Origin: Pterobdella sp. o SKG-2022
Taxonomy: Eukaryota > Annelida > Clitellata > Hirudinida > Piscicolidae
Assembly (NCBI GenBank): GCA_964035795.1
Contig: OZ038322.1
Span: 24,200,359 to 24,264,358 of the forward strand
Direction: 5' to 3'
DNA length: 64,000 bases
The notes under the pieces were generated by a model, which worked only from the letters and a program-made list of their open reading frames with translations, ran no database searches and was not told the DNA's origin. A program made the position numbers and the translations under genes. Shown here piece after piece: positions 37,001 through 46,492 of the stretch (its first letter is position 1; every line of letters begins with the position of its first letter).

Positions 37001-39116
37001 TAGAGTAGATTTCACCTTTTCGTACTCATCCATACTGAACACATTTCTTCTAATCTCAACATCATTAAATATTGGAGCAATTTCTTCCGACTCATCTTCA
37101 ATTGTGGCTTTGTTTCCAAGCAAGTTTTTAAAATGTTGAAACCAGTTTTCGATTCCTTTTGTAGCTGTTGCTCCATTTATTTGACCCTTCCTGCTAGTAA
37201 TCCTTCCAGTAATTTTATTAATTAGTTCCCAAAGGTAACGATGTTTGCCGATCATATTTGACTTCTCTATTACCTTTATATATTCAGAGAGATCTTTCTC
37301 AGTCACAATATTGTATGCCTTTTCAACTTCCTTCTTAGCATGCTCGTAACCTAATCTATTATATTCATTAGTGTTTGCACAATACAATACATTATGAAAT
37401 AATTTATTTTGATAAAATGAGAAATGAAATCGTATTTAAAGCTTAAAACTTTTCTATTTTTAAAATAAAAGCCTTATTTACAAAACTCCTTGTACATAAA
37501 ATTCAATTATGAAACATTTGAGTCCCATATAATTTTTTCCATGAAATCATTTGAAAACGTTTATTCCTCATTGAAAATTTTTCAACAGCAAAGAAATGTA
37601 TAGCTGGAGAATCGAAAGCAATATTATACCATTCTATATCGAACCTAACGTGTGCCTTAGTAAAACAAAAGTATACACACCTTTGTTATGACCAAAGAGT
37701 AGAAGCATTTTGTTGCAAAACATGTGAAGATATTAAAAACAAATGGCGGCCAAGTGAATACATTTTTTTTTCATTATATTCTCATTTCCATCATTTTTTT
37801 GGAATTCTTAATTGGTATCAAATTTTTTTTATAGATTGTCTTTATGGAGACAAAGAGGAAGAATGCATTGTTGATGGCTGTAGAATAGAAGATTACAGAA
37901 AAAGATGCTGTGGTACCTGTCAAGCTAATGCAAATGGCTGCTACAAAAAAGATGTACGATTTAATGTTTATGGAAAAGTTTTAATTCAAATTTTGCATCT
38001 TAGCTCTTACGTTTCAGAGTAGTAAATCTTTGAAGTTTTTCCATTTCGTTGAAAATTTTTTAAAATATTTTTCCACCATTTTTTTTTTTTATTACTAACT
38101 TTAGAGCTTTTTTGTTCTCCACAACACCATACAAATTTTCACCAAAAATTTCATTTCTTTCATTTAAATCCTCAAAATTAATTTGGCTTGTTTCTTCATA
38201 ATCTGGTTCTTAGTAAGCAAAAATTTGCATTAATCAACTTTTTAAATGAGTTTAATCATAAATTCTCAATGTTTAATTTGATTCAAACTGTTTTCCAGCT
38301 TTTTTATGATTAAATTCAGTTAAATCTCTTTTCGCATCTTTCCTTTTATGAGTTTTCTTCAGCCTTTTGTCTATTAATGGTTTAAAACACAATTTTTGAA
38401 ATTCCTTGACGATTATTATTTAAATAATTGACAAGATAACAGTTCTTGCCACATAGCTTGTAAATAATCTCAGGATAAACGGTGTGATACGTGGGATTAT
38501 GGTTGTGAAACGAATTACATGCAAGAAAACTGCTGTAACAAATGTGCGACTAAACAACATACTAAAAACGGTTATAAATCTATTATAACTTGAAAACCAA
38601 ATTTTTATTCGTTCGAAAAACAGACCTGTCAATTAGCACCTTTTTAAATTGATGACTAAGAAGAGAATCATAATTTCATTTTCTTTGGTCGGTGGTGAGT
38701 TATCGAACTAAAACCTTTGCTTTTATTCACCACTTAATAAGAGCAAAGAACAATTCATTGTTCGGAGATTAAACTCAAAGAGCAATTAATTTTGCTCGAA
38801 TAAAATTGAAAATAAATGATATGGTGTATTTTTTTATAATTAAGATTAAACCTATTTCCAATCAAAAGCTCAAAAATTGTTTTATTTGACTTTCAAAAAG
38901 AAATATTTCTATGTTTTTCCTTAAAGTTTTATTTAAAATTGTATAAGAAAATTTCATAGATATCCACTTGTCACTCACTTAAAAATTAATCCAACTTTTT
39001 ATATTTTTAAAGGTTGTTCCAACGAAGTTAATTGGTGCAAAAATTATGTCAAGAAATACCCTAAACAATGCCAGAAAGCAGACCTTAAAAAAACGTGTTG
39101 CGTTTCATGTCGATAG
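28052..39116 (+). CDS. Secreted M12B (reprolysin/ADAMTS-like) metalloprotease with four ShKT-like modules, copy A
   Basis: Predicted secreted zinc endopeptidase. Exons: 28052-28124 (signal peptide, FLVAVIIAAEN), 28143 or 28182-28396, 28450-28536, 28617-28785, 28839-28998, 29064-29178, 29214-29291, 33896-34049, 34130-34258, 34345-34503, 35060-35207, 35287-35458, 37589-37753, 37835-37953, 38474-38570 and 39013-39116. Order: propeptide; catalytic domain starting LITELLVIIDYSTYEK; HEIGHS joined across an intron to MGSNHDE, giving the full HExxHxxGxxHD zinc site; Met-turn IMAP; ADAMTS-type Cys-rich region (DGTSCENRKWC); four six-Cys modules. About 727 aa. All junctions agree in phase except exon 7 to 8, where one nucleotide is unaccounted for, so a small exon may be missing. 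Intron 7 holds a SINE, a LINE and an assembly gap; intron 12 holds another LINE. It is transcribable in principle, but the invaded introns make its activity less certain than copy B's. Confidence 0.85.
29409..29552 (+). mobile_element. tRNA-derived SINE
   Basis: It contains ggccgtgtatctcaactta (degraded A-box side), ccgggttcgatcatg (B box), gggccgacaatcagcat and a body ending gtagcaagtttttcataaat shared with the copies at 26021 and 56254. It lies in intron 7 of metalloprotease copy A and is absent from the matching place in copy B. Confidence 0.8.
30004..32912 (+). mobile_element. Non-LTR retrotransposon (endonuclease-RT-zinc finger), broken
   Basis: A 5'-truncated LINE in intron 7 of metalloprotease copy A. 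Pieces in order: endonuclease (VVILGDFNARVGKD near 30090; WTDHRLVRGKL near 30390), a linker, then reverse transcriptase (FIDLTKAFDTVNRKAV near 31510; NGVKQGDTLAPTLF near 31680; LLYADDCALL near 31860), a conserved C-terminal region (LRWSEYLVRLPNERIPKQIF) and a C2H2-like finger (CGHCGRPCLSK). The frame shifts or stops near 30650, 31255, 31840 and 31980, so this copy is dead. It runs into the N gap and its 3' end is not visible. It belongs to the broad group often annotated as endonuclease-reverse transcriptase; I do not name a clade. Confidence 0.9.
32913..33112. other. Assembly gap of 200 N
   Basis: Exactly 200 consecutive N characters, a conventional scaffold gap size, so the true length is unknown. 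It lies at the 3' side of the LINE in intron 7 of metalloprotease copy A. Confidence 0.99.
33438..33772. mobile_element. Possible MITE with degenerate terminal repeats
   Basis: The left side reads gtgttacactaagtgatg and the right side ends cttgcctagtgtagcattac, whose complement (gctacactaggcaag) resembles the left end. An internal tgcaa/ttgcaagaattcttgc-rich sequence is unlike the surrounding AT-rich DNA. The terminal repeat is short and imperfect, so this is tentative. Confidence 0.35.
35508..37392 (-). mobile_element. Non-LTR retrotransposon, RT part, in copy A intron 12
   Basis: Minus-strand reverse transcriptase pieces: EKVKSTLVSGKASGEKGSNP near 36950, NQNGFRNNRSYNRTGHISA near 36690, AFDTSHRSNMFKMLQTYGIP near 36560 (frame-shifted), VVLKGDTLALYLF near 36400, CYFADDIIL near 36270 and DDYKYLGSWIGSTE near 36050, followed by a C-terminal part to about 35580. 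Several stops and frameshifts are present and the endonuclease is missing, so it is a dead 5'-truncated copy. Comparison with copy B shows that flanking intron sequence (ttctatgaa) continues on both sides. The insertion point is near 35507 with a possible short atgaa target duplication. The 3' end is a short aagtaaataagtaaat-type tail, as in RTE-like elements. Confidence 0.9.
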
Positions 39117-40238
39117 GAAGCACCACTGAAAACAGAGTTTGATCGTGATTTCTATTTTGGAATTCAGTTTTAAAATTATTTTTGAATTGAAACGCTTAAT
39201 TTTTGAAAAAATCTCTTTAAAAAAATAATGAAATTTTTGAAAGTTATTACTCTTATTTTATTCGATCAATATACAACCTTAAAAATGGAAAAATATTCAG
39301 TCTGCCAAAAAATGAAGAATCGGGCAAATTAACTAATATTGTACAGAGCGCGGCACTGCTAAATGGCCACCCAAGATTTATTGAAATTTTTATTGAGCTT
39401 TTAGGAATTATTGCATGAAATAATATTTTAAACTGAAAATCAATATTTTTTAATTAAAAATCGTTTTTTGTTCAAAGCTTTGCAACTATCGAAAAAATTC
39501 AAACCACTGAAATTGTGAAACAAAATGATTATCCGACAATTTGTGACTAACGCTCACTAGAGCAACGAACATTAGTTAGTTTTATTATGCTTAGTAAATA
39601 TTTAAGTACAGTATAAGAAAATGGACTAAGTGATAAAAAAATTCAGAACTCTCTGCCTACATAGTAACCTGGTTAATGTAAACTAACAGAAAAACAAGCC
39701 AAGCACCTAAATTTGAATCGTTATGATAGATAGAAAGTAAAATTTAATTGGCCCAAATTTTTTGGTAAACAACAATTTGCTAATGGTTTTGCAAGCGTGG
39801 GGTTGTATAAGCGTCAAGGAAAACCCCTGTGTGACACTCCTAAACGGAAGTAAAGCTTTTGCGTGTATTTTGTTGCTTTAAAAGCTTGTTCACAGCTCTG
39901 TAAGTATTACCAAAAATGGATTTATTCGCAAGTTAAGGCAGCAATCTATATTTTCAAGAAGACAAGAAGCTGGAAGGAGAAGAAACATGCTTATTCAATG
40001 AATTTGAGTTTTTTCTCACATTTAAAGACACATTTTGAATTTCACGATGGTTTACGGCGTAAGCAGTATATGAAATAAAAATTCATGAACGAAAAATGTT
40101 CGATAAAATTTATAACATATGAATGGAAAAAACTGAATATTGTCTACCCAAGAAAGCTGATCAAATCAAGCCTGCTACGAGTATCGAAGTAATCAAAAAA
40201 AGATCATTATCATAATCTTTTTTAGTCAAACTAAATAC

Positions 40239-40372
40239 TGCAAATTTTTAAACACAAAAAGTAATTTTCTTGAGTACAAGGCTTTTTTTTAACAAAGTAA
40301 CATTATCAAGTACTTTTTTAACGAAAAACTTTGAAATCAATAAAATTACTTTTTGTGTTCAAATGATTTGCA
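40239..40372. mobile_element. MITE with about 35-bp terminal inverted repeats
   Basis: The left end tgcaaatttttaaacacaaa plus aagtaatttt is inverted at the right end (aaaattactttttgtgttca then tttgca). A related copy lies at 52647-52750, and flanking bases are partly shared too, so the element may be longer than the obvious hairpin. Confidence 0.75.
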
Positions 40373-40642
40373 TCATTTAGGTTTGGAAACAGGGTGGTAA
40401 TGATAAATATGCCTCTGAAAAACTTTGATTGCTAATGTTTAAATGCAAGTTTTTATCAAAAACTCTATCTAGAATATTTTTTTCTAATTCCTTATGGCAT
40501 AAACTTTATTAATGAAGTCCTAAATACGGGAGTTGTTACTTTACTATAGGAAACATATTTTGTTCACTGATCAAAAGAATTGAAGCAGAAAAAACTGATC
40601 ATAGAGTTTGTAAAAAAAACACTAACATTTATCAAAGACCAT

Positions 40643-40730
40643 AGCAAATAACAACCCTATAACACATAACAACCCCATAACACATAACAACACTACAACA
40701 CATAAAAACACTATAACACACTGTAAATAC
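40643..40730. repeat. About 18-bp minisatellite, 4-5 copies
   Basis: Repeated cataacaaccctataaca-like units with drift (ccccataac, cactacaac, cactataac). Confidence 0.8.
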
Positions 40731-41208
40731 AGTCTTTTTTGATAAACCCTATAATTAGTCCTTTCAATCCTATTTGTCATTGAAAATACTTTATGCTTTC
40801 TATAGTAAACGTGAACTTCCACTAAAAAACATGTAGAGGGAGTTTAAAACTCTGTAGACTTAAATGGAAACACTGCGATTTTTTTTAGTATCACGAAGTA
40901 CTTATGAAGTTTTCTAGTTTCACAAGTTATTTATAGTTGCATAAACTTGCATATGACGACAGTATCTAGCAGTAGAACAAGAAAAACTTGTACTATTGTT
41001 AGTACTTCTTAGTAAAAAAGTTTATCTCCATAAATATATTTTATTGAAAAGTCGTTTTATTTTCAAACTCATTTTCAGTTTTCAATTTATCTGAAATTGG
41101 TTATTTAGTAGGAGAATTTTGGATATTGAAAACTACCTGCTTCCCACATGAAGATCATTAAACAGGAGCCATTTATAGAAGCGATTAATCAATTTTCCCT
41201 TCAAAGTA

Positions 41209-44200
41209 ATGGATTCGAAATTATTTTGGTACGGTGCATCTGTTTTGTTTTTAGTGGCAGTTATCATCGCAGCTGAAAATGGTTGATTCTTGATTATAGA
41301 GTATTTAAAGATAATGTATAATGAAGATATTTTTGCAGAAAAAAAGAAAATTAGAAAAGTACGCTTACCAAAAAGTGTTCAACTGAGTATTCCTATTGAT
41401 AATAAAACGACTTTCAATCTGAAACTTAAAGAACAAAGGGAGGAAATAGAAAACCCTGAAATAGCCTCGGATGATCGGCGGGGTGTATTGGTACTTCACC
41501 CGGCAGATAAGTCGGAGGTTGACATTTCAAGTTCATGTAACATTCAATTTCAAGTGATTTGCTATATTTGAATTCATAATTTCCATTTGAAACATCACCA
41601 CATCAGCACACGGCAATATACACGAACCCCAAACGGAAGGCTGAGTTCACAGTAACTTTGACTGTTAAAGAGAACTATAAGAAGTTTTCATATGTGAGTA
41701 CAAGTTACATATGACCATAATCAGGAACATACATTGCTATTATTGTTTCAACATACACTATTTTGAAACTCAGTTTGGCAACTTTTTCTATAAGAATAAA
41801 GAGTATTACGTAGTTCCAGTTTCTTACAAAGAAAAGCTTCTTGGTGACACATATGACAAATCGCGAGAAATAACCTTAGACGAGCAAAAATACAATCTTC
41901 TAGTTAGGAAGCCAGCAAAGAAAATTAATTTGACAAACGATGGTATTTTTTATATGATATTTCATATCTGGTTACTAGTTATATTTTGCTTCTAGAACTT
42001 GAAAAACCTTTGTCCGGCAAGATTAAAGAAACCTATGCCGAGTTGTTCAATGAAAGTAACACTCATATGACTGATGATATAAGCAACCAACGACAAGGAA
42101 AACAAGAACTTATAACGGAGCTGCTTGTTATAATTGATTATTCTACTTATGAAAAGTTTGATAAATGATTGCTAATTCATTAATTTGATTCCTAGTAAAT
42201 ATTTCAATGGTTCCCAACAGGTTTTTAAAATTCAGCAAAAACAATCCTACCAATGCCATTAACAATATCAAATTTTATTATTCTCATCTCATGAATGCCG
42301 TATGTTCAAAAATTCATAAAAAAGAATATAAATTGGTTAAAATCATTTTTAAACATTCAAATTTGACTAGGTTAACGATCGCTACCAACGGATAAAACAT
42401 AACGAGTTTTCCTGGTCAACGATTGTGACCACTCTTTACATCGCTAAGGTAGGACTTTCTTTGTAAAATCTTTTGAAATAATTTCATAACTGCGAACTTT
42501 ATTCATAATTTGGGACAATAAAATCAAGCAATATGTTAATTACTACAAGCGCATACATTCCGTTTTTTTAGCTTTTTTCTCAGATCTTTATTCAACCCAG
42601 CATTCTTTATATTAAAAACCAAAAACAAATTCGTTTAATTTTTCTTCATTCAACTTTTGCTTTGAAAAACTATTGTCTGAATTTTTCTTTTTTCCAAACC
42701 TTGTTGCTCTTCTGACTGTTTCCTATTAATCAATGTGTACTCTTCCTAAATTTCAAATTTGGAGGTAGTAAACGAATATTTTACATATTAATTTTACCAT
42801 TCATATAAATGTCTACCTAAGTTTTTCATGTGAAGATACGAAAACTTTAGCCAGACTATTCTGAAATGAGCGCCCAGACAATGAGCTAAATAGCATATCA
42901 AATAGTTCAATTATTTATAAAGGGGTTACAACATTATTGAAAAAGTGTAACAAAAAGAATATTTTTTGCATAAAATACATTAAACACACTAAAGAAAAGA
43001 TCAGAAGCTCCATTCACAAGCGATCCAAAAGTGAGACTCAGCGAAGAGTTCCTAGAAGGGACAAAATCTCTATTGATGATGAATGATTGGGTCAAATATC
43101 AAATAAAAAACAGAAGATTCAATTGGCCTTCGTTTGATCTTACTCTCATGTTCCATGAGTTAGAAGTTTCTGAATGTTTACAGCAAAAAAATTTTGAGAC
43201 TTAGTTAAATAAAGTTATAACAAGCATTATTTCATTTAAAAACTTCTTGTTATAACAGTCTCTCAATGGGCAATGTGCTTGGCTTAGCTTTTGTATCAGG
43301 TGTATGTGAACAGCTGCCTGTTGCATTGGTGAGAAATATTGGTCCTCATGAAACTATCTTCTGCACAGCACACGAAATTGGCCACTCGTTAGAAATATAA
43401 TTTGATATTCAGATTTTTCATATACATTTTTATATTCTAATTGTTTGCAAATATATCTACAGTATGGGTTCAAATCACGACGAAACAAAAGAATGTGTTC
43501 CCAGACATAGTTTTATAATGGCTCCCAGTGCTTTGGGAGACTCTGGGACATACGACAATGAACTAAAATTTTCTCCTTGTTCTGTTAGACAGTTTGTCAC
43601 AAATATGAGAAGACTTAATAGGTGAGTGAGTTTAGGGCCTGAAGGCTAAAAGGTTTTCTTGACAATAGAGAACGTTGAAATTTTAAGAAAACTTTAATTC
43701 ATTGTTTTTGAAAAAAAAAGTCGTCGCAACAACTGTTTGTTGAACAAGCCATCACATATGCTGCAACCAATGGACGAGAAAAACAGCTATCGGACTCTAC
43801 CTGGTCAAAAGTATGATTTGAACCAACAATGTGAGATATCATATGGACCTGGTTCTAGTTATTGTGGGGTATGTAGTCTAACTTAAAGTAAACTTAGATG
43901 AGCAAATTTTGATAATACATTTTAAGGGGGCTGACAGAGGAGATAATTTTTGCAAAAACAAAAAATGCGTCTTTCCCGAAGAAAACAGATGTTATGAAAG
44001 TAAAAACTTCAGAGTGATGGATGGAACCTCTTGTGAAAACAGAAAGTGGTGCATTGACGGGCGTTGTGTTGCCGACGCTAGAGCCCCAGCATACACTCGT
44101 AATCTATTTCATTTGTTTTAATGAGATATTTTTATAGAATTTCTATGAAATAAGCTGATAAATATCAATGATACAACCTAATGAGCCCCTTTTGAAGTTC

Positions 44201-46492
44201 AAGTTTGCCTTTATTCAATATGAGATTGTATTGAGAAAAATTTGTTACTATGGAAACAATTCTTTAAAGACCCAGTTTTTCAAACTCATTATGATTGGAT
44301 TAATTTAATAATGCTTCATAATAAAAATTTATCCACATAGCAAAGAAATGTATAGCTGGAGATACAAAAGCAATTATAAACCATCATATACCAAACCTAA
44401 CGTGCGTCTTAGTAAGGCAAAAGTATAAATACCTTTGTTATGACCAAGAAATAGCTGCTTCTTGTTGTAAGCTTTGTGAAGACATTAAAGACATAACGCG
44501 GCCAAGTAAATAAAAAAACCTTATCTTATTATATTCTCATTAACTTCATGATATTATGATTTCTAAATGGTAGTTAAATTATTTCATAGATTGTCTTTAT
44601 GGAGACAAAGACCAATACTGTACTAACAATAATTGCATGAGTGAACAGTATAGACTAAGATGCTGTGGGTCGTGTCAAGCTAATGCGAATGGCTGCTACA
44701 AAAAAGATGTATGATTCAAATGTTTTTTGAAGTTATAGATCGGTTATTTCACCTCCTTAGTTCTTCTCCGTCAACTTTTTCGCTAGAAGCACCACTGCAA
44801 CTTTGTCATTTATAATATCTTCATTTAAACATTTGAGCCTTCGGTGATGCTGTATAATTCAATTTTTTCGGCTTCAGTTACAACTCTGTTTAAAAGCTTT
44901 TTGGCTTGTCATATTCCATGAAAATCAACATAATCGAGATCAGTTATTAATTCTACTGAATATCAACGACTCCTTTTTGACTTAAGGATGGATGCAAGTT
45001 TTTTTAACTTTTTTCGGTCATCTTAGTAACGAAGTATTTCCCAATGGCAGAAAAAATGAAGCCAAAGACCATAAACTTCAAAGTATTCACTTTTACTATC
45101 AGAAAAAAGCTTTTTTCAAGAATTTTTGAATGGCATTAGAATGTTCACGAAGACTTAACTAAGTTTAGAAGATTTGCATCTGAGAATGCTAGCGATTGCT
45201 CCACTGAAATCTGGAGTGATGATATCTCTTTCAGCTTCTTTAATGACTTTTCGCAGCTGAATGTGCTTTATTGTACTCCAATTGAGACGGAGCTCATCTT
45301 CGTTGTTTTTAAGGAATTGATCGAACAAGAGTTGAGCTTTATTCATTATAAATTTGTTTAGTACTTTTGGCATCATAGCTGATAGACTGATTCTTGTTGT
45401 TTGAGCAATACTGGCTCCTATCTTTTGACAAAAAAAAAACGCTGACGTCAGACAAATGATGGGGCTTATCACCATCTCGGACTTCTTTTGATTTTAGAGC
45501 TAAACCAAAACAATCTGATATAGACTGTATTGTTTCAGCAGTTCGATTGAAATAATGTCATCAAGAACTTTTCATGCTTTGGGGAGGCTTCAGTTTCTAT
45601 TTTTAAATCTTTGTTATGAATCTTATGAAGCTTTAGTTTTTTTGGTTGAAATATTCCATGAACATTTTTGTTTCTAATTGTTTCAAGGATACACAGTGCG
45701 ATACGTGGGATTGGAGTTGTGATCATGAATACATGCAAGAAAAATGCTGCAACAAATGTGCTCAAAAACAGCCTACTAAAAACGGTGAAATATTTACTGA
45801 ACATAAACAAATACTTACTCATCGGAAAAGCATACCTACCATTTAAAACCTTTTTCAAATCGATGATGCATAAATAGACTATTAATTTTTATTTTTTTAA
45901 CTTTCTTTTGCTGGTGAGTTCTCAAAGCCATCACTGATTTTCATTAATATAATAATAATTTACGAAAATTATTATAAGAACAAAAAATTAAATATTTTGA
46001 GATGAAACTCACAGGAATACAATTTTTTCAATCATACATGTAGTTCAGACTAAAATGCAAGCTCGCAGACAAACTAAACTTTCATTCACTAGGACACGTC
46101 TAAGTTATTTAGGCATGCTTGACATCCACAATGTTTTGCATTTTTTTCATTAAGACCCCAAATACACTTGATAAGTTTTCAAGCTTTAGGATTCAAGACA
46201 ATGTTTTTGCATTTTGAAATTAGCTTCGATAGTTTGCTCGATTTTGAATTTAAAACGCTTAGCTTACTTTTCGACTTTGAATACATTAAAGTTAGTTTTT
46301 AAAGTTTTCTTTAAAAAATGGAACGATCCAGGTTTCATAGTATCCATCTATCACTTAAAAATTAATCTAACTCTTCATATCATTAAAGGTTGTTTCAACA
46401 CAGCTGATTGGTGCAAAAATTATGTCAAGAAATACCCTAAACAATGCCAGAAAGCAGACATTAAACAAAAATGTTGTGCTTCGTGCCAATAA
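41209..46492 (+). CDS. Secreted M12B (reprolysin/ADAMTS-like) metalloprotease with four ShKT-like modules, copy B
   Basis: Tandem paralogue of copy A with the same 16 exons: 41209-41281, 41300 (or 41339)-41553, 41607-41693, 41774-41942, 41996-42155, 42221-42335, 42371-42448, 43005-43158, 43259-43387, 43463-43621, 43721-43868, 43927-44098, 44341-44505, 44590-44708, 45688-45784 and 46389-46492. Signal peptide, propeptide, zinc site HEIGHS/MGSNHDE (intron inside the motif), Met-turn IMAP, Cys-rich region, then four six-Cys modules of form C-x-C-x-C-x-CC-x2-C ending KQKCCASCQ and stop. An AATAAA lies at 46645. As in copy A, exon 7 to 8 lacks one nucleotide of phase. No transposon interrupts it, so it is the better candidate for the expressed gene. 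Exons 1-7 are almost identical to copy A (constant offset 13157) whereas exons 8-11 and 13-16 differ clearly. ADAM or ADAMTS proteins lacking thrombospondin repeats are the nearest known type. Confidence 0.88.
45155..45475 (-). CDS. Unrecognised antisense ORF in copy B intron 14
   Basis: An open frame of 106 codons with a fairly polar, helical second half (FDQFLKNNEDELRLNW, RKVIKEAERDIITPD). Its base composition is less AT-extreme than the surrounding intron, and a further possible coding stretch lies upstream in another frame. It could be a processed pseudogene or repeat fragment. I recognise no family and no start context. Confidence 0.25.
   Translation of the reverse strand: MVISPIICLTSAFFFCQKIGASIAQTTRISLSAMMPKVLNKFIMNKAQLLFDQFLKNNEDELRLNWSTIKHIQLRKVIKEAERDIITPDFSGAIASILRCKSSKLS

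Larger units (their letters stand above)
39117..41208. other. Spacer between metalloprotease copies A and B
   Basis: AT-rich; holds a MITE (40239-40372), an 18-bp minisatellite (40643-40730) and the presumed promoter of copy B. The ORF at 39863-40078 has no recognisable features. No other gene seen. Confidence 0.6.
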
